DNA from: Hermatobates lingyangjiaoensis
Lineage: Eukaryota > Arthropoda > Insecta > Hemiptera > Hermatobatidae
NCBI GenBank assembly: GCA_026182355.1
Contig: JAPFBL010001617.1
Coordinates: forward strand, 6,883,001 to 6,947,000
Length of the DNA stretch: 64,000 nucleotides
Reading direction: 5' to 3'
Numbering within the stretch: the stretch's first letter is position 1; each line of letters opens with the position of its first letter. Positions 23,430 to 35,415 of this stretch are shown in pieces. Both the position numbers and the translations under genes were made by a program. The notes below the pieces were generated by a model. The model saw nothing but the letters and a program-made list of their open reading frames with translations, searched no databases and was not told where the DNA came from.

Positions 23430-23525
23430 GTGGGAATAAAAAAGGAAAACTGAATCCACACAATTCAGTTTTAATTACACGTGTCAGACACTTGTGTTCA
23501 TCTTCAGGTTATATTTGCCTTAACG
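23430..23525 (-). repeat. PLE terminus remnant
   Basis: Minus strand reads CCTGAAGATGAACACAAGTG then tctgacacgtgt (about 23484-23515): core CUGAAGA and an ACAC-aa-GUGU stem, with the following GAAA damaged. Like the other termini it lies beside a short inverted repeat (actgaattgtgtg / cacacaattcagt, 23450-23475). Confidence 0.4.
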
Positions 23526-23859
23526 GGGAGATGCGATCAGGTCCTCTAACAGGATTATCACGTTCTATTATCTCCTGTTTGAGTGGTGTCCTGTTAAGGT
23601 CCACGTCACTTTAAAGCAGAGATAGCTTGAAGATAAATACAAACGATTCATCCTTAGGTTATATATGCTTTAATAATAAGTTTATATCACCATAATTAAG
23701 TGTAGTTTAATTATAAACTGATTGGTGTGGGAATTTGTTGCTTACATTTTCAGAGCAGTTTATTTAAAATTAAAAGAATGTTTAAAATGGTTTTCCCCCT
23801 GGCAAACAAAGAGCATTCTAAAACCCCCTAGAATATTCAAATAAATAATTCAAAATAGA

Positions 23860-24190
23860 GTCACATCTTCCTTATATGGGGCTTGAACTTAGGACCTCTC
23901 TCTTGCAAGCTCGCTGTGCAGTTTATCAGGGATCTTCAACCTTTATATATCGCGACCCATTTTTGACGCCAAAATGTGAGAACAAAAATAAAATTAACAG
24001 TAAATAAAAAAGGGAAAATTAAAGTAAATTTCATCAATAGTAACTTTAATGAGATTGCTGTGCAGCATTAATAATAAATAAATTATTTATTTAATTTAGT
24101 CCTTTATTTTCTATTTAAAAATAAACAGTTTCAAACATTTCGCGACCCACCGGTTGAAGACCCCTGCAGTCTCCATGGTGACTCGCGCGA
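23860..24190 (-). mobile_element. tRNA-like SINE remnant split by a hAT MITE
   Basis: With the MITE left out, the minus strand has a tRNA-like body: gagtcaccatggagactg, then cacagcgagcttgcaagagag and a B-box-like aagttcaagcccc (about 23880-23892). The A box is poor and ends are unclear. Confidence 0.32.
23927..24166. mobile_element. hAT-type MITE (240 bp)
   Basis: Terminal inverted repeats: left cagggatcttcaacc ... cgcgaccca, right (reverse complement) caggggtcttcaaccggtg followed by ggtcgcg. The CAG-start, 'TTCAACC' and 'GGGTCGCG' words are typical of hAT/Buster-derived MITEs. Flanking 8-mers cagtttat and cagtctcc match at 5 of 8 positions, a possible decayed target-site duplication. The interior is AT-rich without coding. 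Confidence 0.68.
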
Positions 24191-27169
24191 AATAGACGAA
24201 ATACTGGAATCCGGTATACTTTCCACCGATATTGCAAGCACTCTTCATGGTTTATGATTCATCTTTCAAAGGCAGGGCTCCGATTGACAATACTTCTATA
24301 TTTTAAGGAGAACCGCTTTGGACCTTATTAAGAGATATTCAGAAAGGTTCAGTGACTATTCGGATAAATTGACAGCATTGCAAGTGTCGGTATGTTCATC
24401 ACACTGTGAATCACTAAGGAAATTGTGAGAACCCACAAGGTCGAACTAATCTAAGATGTTGGCTTGAAAGTCAAATTGGAATTCTGAAAAAAATAATATG
24501 TGTACTGACTACACTTAGCGAGCATATCAAAATTGCATGTGTCAAAAAATCATGAAATCTAATACATGGAATTTATTTTGTTTGCATTTTTACAAGATGT
24601 TAAAACAGTTTAAAGACAGTATCGTGTTTTCCTTTTTTTAACGAATTCATTCTGAAAGTTGTTTGTTAAATTACCTTGTCTGTAGAGTGAATTTATAAAA
24701 AAAGTAAAGTCTGACTTTCACTTACTCTTTTTTATTTCTTTGTAAATAATTGTTCAAATTATGTTAGTTCAGAAATTTGAATATCATACTTAACGTATAC
24801 TAAATAGTGACAGAGCATTGCGTAAAAAAGATATTATAATCGAGTATATATGAATAAGTTACTTGCAGTAAAAATAATTTCAACTCCTTTAATTCTTTAA
24901 AATTAATAAAGAAGGATCGTAAAATTACAGTTGATAAAATTGAGTAAGTCAAATTTAGTAACATGTACAGTTTAGCTTATGTTTATGTTTACAAATTTAG
25001 TTTATGTAAGTTAATTACGTAACATGTACAAATTAATCGGTAGTATCACAATGTCTTTAAGACCTAAATTTATTCAACTTGTGGGTGCAGCCTACAACAT
25101 ACCTAATCTAATAGTTATAAATTGGAATGTAGTTTGAAATGCTGGATTCTAATCTGGAATCTTATCCCATTTTAAATTTGTTTGCAAGAGGAGTAAAAAG
25201 TCAATACTTTGCTAAATTTAAAATTTCTTCAATTTCAATGAAGTTTCTTCGGTACAAAAATTTTTATATCGTAGTTTAAATTAGAAAGATGAGATTATAA
25301 CGTAAAACCATTAATCAACAAAATCAATTTACATAATATTAGAATCGTAATTGCATTAAATTACCTTAATTGTTTTAGAGACCTGACAGAATAATTAATT
25401 TGCAATTTAATAGAAAAATTATTTCACATTTTTAATGCAAACCGTTCAAAATTTGTTCTTAAAATAGAATTGTTGATACAACAAAATATTATTGAAAATT
25501 TTAACAGAATAATTTGTTAGTTATTCAACAGAATAAAATATTAACATTATTAAAGAAATATTTAAAACTTTTTTATAAGTCAGGATAGGAGCATTTTACA
25601 TGAAACAAGCTTTAAACATTTTCCCAGGAAATATTAAGAACAGAAAAATGGAATCTTTAAGCAAATTCCACCTTTATTTATAACAAATCAAGTTGTTTTA
25701 ACTTGATTTGCTATACGGGTAAATATAACCGATCGGTTTCTCTGTGTGTCGGTACCCAATATATTTTGCGAATTCGCCAAAACACATCCGAATGAGTAGT
25801 TTTATTGGACATACGACCTGTAAACCATTTATTATCTTATGCCAAGAATTCTTATAAATTATATGATGTATAATTTAAAAAAGTGTTTGTGTATAAGTTT
25901 AACTTTTTTATATAACCAAACGTTGTGAACATGCTATAGTTTACAGCAAAAGGGTGACCGCGACGATATTATTCATAAAAATAGCTCTTGTAGTGAAAAT
26001 AAGCACTGCAGCTTTTGAACAATATTGTCTCGTAGGGCATCCACTTCATTACCCATTTACTGTTTTCAGATGGATTTTTTACTCCATAGTAATGGGTCGA
26101 TTACTATGGTCAAAATAAAAAGTATTTGAGTTATCTATATTATCTCTGTTCATATCTAGTTTTAGGATAATATATACCTTTTATTCCCTGTACGATGCTT
26201 TTATAGCTTTTTAGTGTAGCCCACGGGATGCAATCTTTAACGCCTTTTTCTTATAAGCTGTTTTCTTACTTGAATCAGGGAAGCAGGGTATAGATGTGAT
26301 GTTGCCTACTTGAATGGCGTTCGTGAGTATAGTCAAATAGTCGTTAGATTTGGCTTGGTTATGAGTAGGGTGTCTCCGGCTAACCTGTGGCTGATGGATG
26401 TACAACACCTTCGTCCCTTGGATAATTGAAACCTATCATTGTGAACGTTGGACAACAAAAGTATATATTTAATTGATTATAAAGTCCCAGTTGAAACTGT
26501 GTCGGATCTATACAATTGGCTTCATTATTTTGTGAGAAAAAGATAGTTTAAAACTTGAATTCATTTATAAGACAGACTAAAGACTGCTGAAGTTGTGGTA
26601 TCCCTTTTATATTCTTCTATTTTACATATAGTAAAAGATACTTTTATATTCTTTTATATTTTATATTTTTTATATTCTTCTATATTTACATATAGTAATC
26701 AAGATGAATTGGCCAGTAGTTAAATCATTCATTGGCCAGTATTAAATCATGTATAATAACCTTACATGTTATGTTAAGGATAATGATTATAATTATTTAA
26801 GTTAACATGAAACTTTAAACATTAATTATAATGGGTAGTAAATGCTACACGGTTGTACAATGTGTCACTTTATGGATATCCCTTAAGATATGTTTAATAT
26901 AGTTTATTACTTTCAAGATAAGACACGTTAAAGTTCATATTTCTTCATACATTATTTGTAATTAGCCTTATGTTCATTTTAATGGTAGAGTAATTTTGTT
27001 CCTCTGTTTTTGTGAGCAGTTGTGATCTAATTTATTTCGTTATCATTTACTTACCTTCTTGGTGAAGTTGGGGTGAATCAAACCATTTTTGTAGTCTCTA
27101 CAGGATTGCTAAAAGGAATACTTAAATTACTGTGAAAAAAATGTATTAATTTCGTAAAGTGCAACTATA
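24191..27169. other. no gene recognised
   Basis: About 3 kb of AT-rich sequence. Only small structures: aatcaagtt-gtttt-aacttgatt near 25685-25707, and local duplication of ttttatattctt and attggccagta blocks near 26630-26750. No coding frame resembles a known family. Confidence 0.45.
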
Positions 27170-27330
27170 AAGGTGTGTGGGAAGGATGGATTGGTGAGTA
27201 TTGTTGGGAGGAGTGGCGCGTGGTTAATCCGGCGGGGAATGCGAGAGGCCGGCAGCCGGCACCTAGCCCTTGATGAATACATTAACATTCTTCTGCCCAC
27301 CTCCTCACTCCCACGCCATGCCAATAATAA
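27170..27330. other. GC-richer island, candidate regulatory element or 5' exon
   Basis: Contains a TAATCC site (ggttaatccggcgg), ggccggcagccggcacc and a pyrimidine-rich part ending cacctcctcactcccacgcc. It is the most GC-rich patch outside transposons. A plus-strand frame with an ATG at 27173 stays open through it but has no recognised domain. Confidence 0.32.
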
Positions 27331-27750
27331 CCTTCTTTATTGTAAAATGTTATCTTTTAAGTCAAAAACACTCTGCAAGTATAGTTGCTATTGCAATTGG
27401 GAGGACTACTCGCTGCGCCAGTTCCTCTCCCTTTAGCCAGCTTTTAGGTCTCTTCCACCAGCTTGTAATTAAATTGTAAAATAGAGATATGAATAAAGGA
27501 TTCAATATAATTTAGTATTACGACTAATAACTATTTGAATTCTGATAATTTATTGATAGTGGATTAGAAATAGTTTCTGAATGTAAAAAAACATAATAAA
27601 AATACTTCTAAATTCGAAAAAGAATATGACGTAATAGAAAACCGATTCATAGTTTTTGGATTCGAGTATATCAAATAAGGAAATAAAAAAGGGCTCTGAT
27701 TTTAAATAATTGTTCGAAGTATATTGGACATTTAACTTTGTGGTTTTTGA

Positions 27751-28177
27751 TCAAAACTATTCTAAAGGATTGTGGATAGTTGGTCACGAAGCAGACACCA
27801 ACGTTTCGTCAATATTTATTAACATTTCAAGGCTATAATACATAAGCAATAAATCTCAGAATAATACATAATACAAACAGTGTTTAAAATACTTATTTAA
27901 TTTGAGTTGGTTAAATTTAATTTGGGTTGGTTACTTCAAATTAACATGGAATTTAACAATTAAAATAACTAATTATCCAATTATTTAACTTATTTTGAAG
28001 TTACCGACTCAAATTCATGGTATTACAATTATTTTAAATACTGTTTATATTTTGTATTATTTTGACATTTATTGTTTATGTTTTATAGTCTTGAAAATGT
28101 AAACATTGACGAAACGTTGTGAGAAACTGATTGGTGTCTGCTTCGTGACCAACTTTCTATAATCCTGTAGAATAATT
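27751..28177. repeat. PLE-terminus fold-back element
   Basis: The outer arms are inverted copies: left ggtcacgaagcagacaccaa..., right ...ttggtgtctgcttcgtgacc. Both carry the terminus core next to it: minus strand CTTGAAATG with a gttaat/attgac stem then GAAAC on the left, plus strand cttgaaaatgtaaacattgac then gaaac (28090-28116) on the right. The centre (27900-28010) is AT-rich with weaker symmetry. Confidence 0.55.
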
Positions 28178-28879
28178 ATTAACTACGTCGTCTACGACGT
28201 AATAACTTATTGTTACATTTTTATTAACTAAAGACAGCTGACAAAATAACTGACAATGTTAACAAAATATTAATATTTTTGGTTTAAAGGTAAAACGTGT
28301 ATGCAAAGTTGTGCAATTATCTATTATATAGGTTACTCCTAAGGTGTTTATTTCAAACATAAATGTTCATTTGGACATTTAAAATTAAATGACTTCATTT
28401 CCGTTCTATACCTACCTGTAGTAGACTATAAATTCTTGTGTAGATGTGCTATGATAAATAATAAGTCATACTCATTTACTAAATAATTGCTAATTTTAAT
28501 AATATCTTATAAAAAATGATGATACGATCTATTTTTAATGTATAAGCTCTGCTTGTTATTTCACTTATTTAAAATTAATACCTTGAACTATTAACGTATT
28601 AAATTCTGCTGTTTTGGCCGATATACAAACATGGTATTTAATGTATTTTATATTAGTCGTGTTTCATTTTTCCAGCTCATCTCATTATTATAAAAACTTA
28701 AAAGACTATTTAATATTGTTTTCATATGCATAGTTTAGATAAAAATTTCATTAATTTCAAATTATTAGAGTATGCAGTACGACCTCTCGAAGAAAGCTTT
28801 TAACAAGTCTCACTGGTTTATAACACTTTTTTTAAACATTGTAGGGTAAAAAGCTACTGAAATGGTCTCTACATATAAA

Positions 28880-28960
28880 AATTTAATGGTATAAACAACG
28901 TGTTTCGAACACGTAGTGTTCTTCCTCAGGCATTAACTAAAAAACACAATGTCATCAGAG
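28880..28960 (-). repeat. PLE terminus with hammerhead-like core
   Basis: Minus strand at 28901-28930: CCTGAGGAA, a perfect 6-bp stem GAACAC-tac-GTGTTC, then GAAACACG. One extra A separates the core from the stem compared with canonical hammerheads. Confidence 0.5.
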
Positions 28961-30569
28961 GGTTATCTATAGTACAAATTAAATATAGTACAAAATAAAC
29001 ATAAAATAAAATAATATTTTATTATTTATTATATAATAAATATTATATAAGCCAATATCATCACCTGTTGTTCGTCCTTTCATGGGTAATGTTTTCAGTA
29101 GATCTTCCCTAAATATGAAGTTATTAAATACTATTCTCACTATAACTGATAATTATGATATGCCTTATATTTAGGTAACTCATCAAACTGTAGTACGAAC
29201 AGTTCATATATTTCCATGTCACTCTTCAACTGCGTTTGAATGTATGTTGAAATAGCATATGTTTCTCTTATTACTGAGTTATTTTACAATTGTAAAGTCC
29301 TGTATTGCCGAGATATTGCACGTTTGTTTAAAAATTCCACAAATGAGCAATCACTGTCAGTTAAAAATACTGCTTTCAATAATTCTCTATCCCGAAAAGG
29401 TCTTTACTTCTTTTCGAGCATATGTGAAATACTTAAAGACGCAATTTTAACATTTTAACTTGAATTACAGGCTTAGTCAAAAATTGACTGTTGGATTTAC
29501 GGCTTATATTTTAGTGGATTTATTTTTTTCCCTTACTTCAGAATTAATTAGATAAATCGTATTAAAAGAAAATTGAATTGACTGCTTGTGTCGTTCAATG
29601 TAATATTTCTTCGGTGCTAGATCCCTACTTTTGAACAAACGCATATACTTTGAACAAACGCATTAAAATTGATGAAGCCATATAATCCTCAAAGCCAGTG
29701 TTAAAATTATTTATTAGTGATCTCTTACTCGATTGACTGATTTTGTTATTAAAGTAAGAGTGGTATAAAGATAATCTAATAAATTTAATAATAAGAAGTT
29801 TTTAACCTTTTGCATACGAATGTCATGTGAGAGATGTCAAAGCAAATGGTCTCTTAGCTCGGAACATAAAAATCTATCTAAAGTGTATAGAACTTAGATA
29901 TATCTGAGACTCGCTGATCGTCTCCACTCCATCAAGTCGGATGTACTATGCATGCTTCTGTGATGTTGGACATTACTTTTCGAATTAAGTTAAACGGTAG
30001 CATCTCTAAATCTGACATTGACATACGAAAAGCAGATTACAAATTTTTGATCCTTTGTTTAAATGTTTGATCAGATCACTCAGGTTACAATAATCTCTTC
30101 CTACTATAACGTCAAATTATATGAAATGTGTCCAATGATGACAAAACTGAACTAGGGATAGGTGGCTGCACCTTTCTTTCATGCGCTGGCCCCTCAACTC
30201 TCCAAACCCTGCCTTAGTTTATCCAGAATTATCCCCATAGAGTGATTTAAATCAATATAAACGGAAAATATGAACATATTATATTCATATGAAAACTCCT
30301 TGGAATTTCAAGAAGGCAAGACAGATTGGTTTCAAGCTTTCAGACGGAAAAATGTCTGAATAATTTGTTGAAGAATGTCATGACATATTTTAACATATGT
30401 AAATTACCACTGGTTTTGCATATAGTTGCATTTTTTAGACTTAAAGAGTTCTCTGTGTTTTTAACCAAATGTTTAAAGCCAATTCTGTTGATTTGACCTT
30501 TTGATAGCACCTTGGTAAGTTCTACAAAGATGTATATGTACCAAAAAATTGTCATTTTTATTATTTTTA
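28961..30569. other. no gene recognised
   Basis: AT-rich. ttgaacaaacgcat occurs twice at 29632-29665. Open frames of 60-72 codons here are compositional. Confidence 0.45.
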
Positions 30570-30850
30570 CTTTACTATAAGTTAAGTATAGTGATCGTAA
30601 TCGGGTGGGTGGGGGTGTGTATCTAAAAGTTTGTTGATACGCTACAGTCTAGAATCTTTGATGGATCAAATTGATATTTTACAAAAAAAAAGACCTTATA
30701 GTGTAGATGTGCTGTATAGTTTATTAAAAGTTCACCACTCTAGAGTTAGTAGTTCAGGAGGAAAAAATGTTCTCTAAAATCACAATTTGCCAAAAAAGAA
30801 GTGACTTTTCTATCATGAAATATTTACCAAAGAATAGGTAACGTCTACAC
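30570..30850 (-). repeat. family A repeat, 3'-end fragment
   Basis: tttactttactataagttaag and tatagtgatcg, a gggtgggtgggggtgtg core, gatggatcaaattgatattt and the tgccaaaaaagaagtgac block are all in family order. Confidence 0.6.
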
Positions 30851-31059
30851 CACAGAACATTAAATATTCTTATTTAATCTCACAGACAACCGATCCAGAT
30901 CAGATGTTCTACAATCTATGGTTGCAATTTATCGTTACAGTCTATCGTTACAGTTGCAATTTGATCTTGATTATATGCCTTGCCAAGGTGAATATGTTAA
31001 CATTACACCATGTCCTGCGATATTTTGAGTCCGTTGAAAGTCTATTTGTGTTGTGTAGA

Positions 31060-32430
31060 TGTTTTATTGTTATTTTACTATAAGCAAAGTATAGCGATAT
31101 GAAAAAAATTGATCTGGAGATTACACGGGTGTGCACCTTTTTTTTATTATTATTATATCTGTGTGTGTAGTTGGGTTGCTGAGTTTGCAAAATTTGTGAG
31201 TATGCTGCAGGTCATACTGTATGATCGGATCAAATTCCTATTTTACCAAAAAAGGGACCTGATACGAATATTACCCTAAATATACAACTCTTAGGTTTTA
31301 TATTGGTAACATAATAAGTTTTTGGTAAATAATAATCTTTACAAAGAGCGATTTAATATCAGAAGGGCAAATCAACAGAATCAGGACAAAATACTTTGGT
31401 TAATGAAATAGGAAACTTTCTAAGTGTAAAAAGATTCACACTTGGTTACCTCTGACATATGAAGGCGCTTTTGATAACATGCCTTAGAATCCAGTGAATC
31501 AGAACTAATATACAGATGTTTTATTTGAAGAATTATATAATGGATGACAACACTCTAACGCAAGAATAATTTATTAGAGTGTTAGTGTAATTTTTGGTGT
31601 TCTCAGGGAGGTAGGTTACAATACGCATGGATATACAAATGACCTTCTTATTATGAGAAGAGCTTTATGGACTTTATTTGAGCTTATGCAGCTTGCTCTT
31701 TCAATTGTTGATGTATGAGTAAAGGAGAAATGTCTGGGCATAAATCCAGTTTCTCAAGATGAAGAAAAGGTAACCTCGATGACCTCTTCATTAAAACTAC
31801 TAAAATAGAACTCCTGGAGGTGTTTAACAATGTTGGAGTCTCTTTAGATGAAGCCTAAACTGGAATAGACAGGTAACAGATGAATTGGCCAAGCCACAAT
31901 AGCGATATTTAGGTGTACAAGATTCACTGGTAAAACATGAAGTCTTAACCCCAATTGTGAAATTTAGCTCTACAAAATTACTCTACTATTACCACTGTGG
32001 TTAACTAATGTTTTACATATGAATTGGTTGTAAAATGAATGACGTACCCTCCTTCATTAAAAAACGTTATTAAAAGTTATTACACGTCCCCTACTTAGGT
32101 ATTTTTATCACGAAAGAGTCAATTTGCATTCTATTAAGACTAGTATGAAATGGAAATGCCTCAAAGGGGATAAAAAATTCATAAATTTAATAACTTGTTA
32201 GATGGTTGTGTATCATTATTTCAAATTGTTACTGCTTATGAAATGATACAGTAACAATAAAATAATTGAAATCATTAAATTGATTATCTATGCGTTTGTT
32301 TAGAGTTTGCCAGAGACTTTAATTTTTCGTCTACACGATTGATGAAAATAAACTCAATTGATTGTCAGTGAGTTTTATATTATGTTTACTTATAGTAAAG
32401 TTGAGTGTAAAGCACTCCAGATTGTTTTAT
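31060..32430 (-). repeat. family A variant with internal RT fragment
   Basis: Opens with the reversed 3' end (ttttactataagcaaagtata at 31070-31092), then ctgtgtgtgtagttgg and atcggatcaaattcctattt. An RT fragment (31340-31990) follows, then the aacttgttagatggttgtg block, and the copy closes with the reversed 5' tip acttatagtaaagttgagtg ... gcactccagatt at 32388-32424. Confidence 0.5.
31340..31990 (+). pseudogene. non-LTR reverse transcriptase remnant inside family A copy
   Basis: Collinear with the fragment at 10.9-11.6 kb: a tatgaaggcgcttttgataac block (31458-31478, YEGAFDN) corresponds to the 'IEGAFDN' motif, tgttctcagggaggtaggtt to 'GCPQGG', then acaaatgaccttcttattatg to the 'DDLVII' region, and ggtgtttaacaatgttggagt to the 'VxYLGVSLD' region. 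Many stops. Same Jockey/R1 superfamily. Confidence 0.55.
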
Positions 32431-32559
32431 TGATTTCTTTTCAAAGGGATGAAAAGAAAATTTTGTTCTTCATTTTATCCCAAGGATTGCATAAAGAACT
32501 AGGTGTGCATAAGCTCCATCGTTTTGTCTTTGTCCTTAGTAAATTAAACCCTAGTGAAC

Positions 32560-34340
32560 TCGGGGTTCTTCAGCAACAACTGAAAAAATCCCCAGATTTT
32601 TAAAACAACTGAAAATCATTTTTTTTTTTTCAATAACATGTAAAAATTTGGACTCATGATTCAATCTGTAAGCTTATGAGGACGATACAAGCTATGCCGT
32701 TTGACGGATCAAAATAAAATGTACCTAAAAGCAGAGCATTATGTGGCGGATGAGATGAGGTATTTTTTTTAAATTACAATAACCAAAAGGGCTTTAGGGT
32801 CAATTTTATGTTTTCAGAAAATGTTTTTTTTTTTGACTCTAAATGACCCAATAGAGAACAAAAGAAATTTTGACAGACAATTCAACAGTAAATTAGCAAT
32901 TAAAAAAAAGTCGTGAAATTTTAATTACTGCAATTAGCAATAAAGCTATAAAAACTGTATAATCGTCCTGGACTAATGGATCACCTGCTGTACTTGTCGG
33001 ATTTGTTTATATTTATTTACATTGTGTACATTGACTTAGCAATTTTTTCAGTGCATCAACTGAAATAAAATTGATGTTTGGAAGTTTTATGAAAAAATCT
33101 GAATTCATTTAATGACTTAATTTGAGATGTAAGAAGAATAAAATTTTGCATGCTAAAAATCAACAAAATTACAAGGTAAAAAATTAAAGTTTCAGAATTT
33201 TTCAATGATCGAAAAGGTATGTTTTCAATAAAATGTAAAAATTTACACTAATGATTGATTTTGAAATCTTCTGGACAAGACAAAGGTCATACCTCGGCAC
33301 GGATTCTAATGAAATCACACCCAAAAATAGATCATTATAACATGATTAATACCTTTAGTTTAAAATTCCATGGATGGAGAGGGGAGTTGTGGTATATTTT
33401 ATGTTTTTAGAAAAATATTTTTCTTCGCTAAACAACTAATTGTATAAATACCAAATTTTATAAATAAACAAACGGAACATAAAATTGGTTCCGTTTGAAG
33501 CTTTCAAGGGTGAAGGATGGTTGTCTAAAAAGAACTTGCAACCAATCTCATTGTTGTACCCGTAGACATAAAAAAAATACCATCTCCTCTCCTTTTTGGA
33601 GCTATATTGGAATACATAAATGCATTAATTAGGGACCCTAAAATGGATTAGCACAATGCGAACGCAAGGAATAATTAATGTTAGGGCACGCTATAAGGGA
33701 GACCATTTGATGGATCATGTTCATATTTAACCAATTATTGTGTAGAATTGTATAGAAAACATTGTGTAGATATACCCTATTGTTTTTGAGCAATATTGCG
33801 TCATGGAAAAATCATTTTTTTCTTGGTTTTAGACAGTATTTTTCTTCCTTAATTGTTACCTCTAGAGCGTTGAAGTTTTGGAAATATTATTAAATTAACA
33901 GAAGCAATAACAGAAGAAAACTTCAGATTTTTAAAAAACCATTAATACTATGTTTTACAATAAAATGAAAAAATTGGACCTGTAATTGATTCCTACAGTT
34001 TTTGGATACGATGCAGTTCACACCTCTTGATGGGTCATAATGAAATTATACCGGAAAAAAGAATTTCCTTTTGAGGGCATGAACTCAATGCTTTTACGTT
34101 GAAATTACATTGATGAAAAGAGGAGTTATAGTACATTTTATGATTTCAGAATATGATAAATATAAAACAATAAAATTCTTTCAAAAAATCATCTTCATAA
34201 TTTTAACTTCAATAAAGATTTCAATTAACTTCGTTTATGGGAATGACAGTGGTAATATTGTACTTATAAAAACTGAAAACACTTGGAATAGTGAATAGCT
34301 GACGTACTTGTTGCATTTGTTTATAATGACTTAGAATTTA
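32560..34340 (-). repeat. degenerate family A segments
   Basis: Interior blocks of family A in reverse order: aataacatgtaaaaatttgg and gaggacgatacaagc near 32640-32700, acataaaatgaccc-type blocks, ataaagctataaaaactg near 32940. Two more diverged repeats of the same blocks lie at 33225-33450 and 33670-34330. Probably several truncated insertions. Confidence 0.45.
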
Positions 34341-34559
34341 TGTTAGAATCATTTCAAGCATAATTGTTATTTTAAAGAAAGAAAGAAAGTACCTCTAAGT
34401 TATTTCGTAAAAAGAATATTTATGAAAGCATAATAAAAATATATTCAGAAATCTTCCTCTGCTATATTCAGTATTAAATCCTGAAATTAATTAAGATTTA
34501 AGCTTTGTAAAATCAAAAGGAAATCGATTAACATTGTCCATAAATCTTGTAACTTAACA

Positions 34560-34990
34560 AGGAAATTTGAAGTGGTTTGCACACAACTTTACTATAAGTA
34601 AATATAATATCAAACTTTTTGGGTATATAATGTCCGATTTAGACATAATAAGTATAAATGTGTAATGGAGATGTTTATTAGTTCATTCATTCCTGGAGGT
34701 AGCACAGATAGTGATCGAACCAGTTATCAATATATGGGCTTATTTCTGTATATCACACAATTGATGCATGTGTCAATGTATTACCACAGCAATTCTAACA
34801 CTTTTGTAAAGTCAAAATGCAGATTTCGTGTTACGAAATAATTTCTTGTAGGAGAAAATGGCTTTTGTTCCTATAACCAGTGCATCTCCAACAACGAACG
34901 AATGTTTCCATGTAGGTACATCAGTGCATGACGTAATTCCGGATTAAATGACAAAATGTTTACATTTTATTGAAAAAAAAAATATTTTCA
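34560..34990 (+). repeat. family A repeat, 5'-end fragment
   Basis: gaagtggtttgcacacaactt, actataagtaaatataatatc, cattcctggaggtagcacag and ttacgaaataatttcttgt follow family order on the plus strand. Confidence 0.6.
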
Positions 34991-35415
34991 GTTATTTTAA
35001 AAATCTAAGGATTTTTAGTTATTGATTTTGTTGCTTCAAAGGTAGTGCTAAATTTAAAACCAAGTTTAAAATATTATACTTAGTAAAATGAGGAATCTCA
35101 ATCAGAAAGAAAATAAAAAAAATAAACAAAACAGGAGAAGACAAAAATAAGATATAAAAAGTCATCGCTAAAAAGCTGGAAATGATCTGAAAAGTTAACT
35201 TTATTCGGTCTTTTACGAATCTGAACATAAAACTAATATCTTACGTTCACCTAATAAATGCTCTTAAAGCAACATTATAACTAAGCGAAAAGTGGTAGTT
35301 AACATGATCATGTACTGTTTGTAAAATTATGTACATAAATTACAAATTTAGCACTCACTAATTAAATAATAAGTAAAAATATTATTTATATTAGAAATAG
35401 GTAAAACCGTCATGC
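34991..35415. other. no recognisable feature
   Basis: AT-rich. A minus-strand frame of 69 codons (35228-35019) is hydrophobic with Phe/Leu/Ile runs, but this follows from base composition. Confidence 0.4.
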
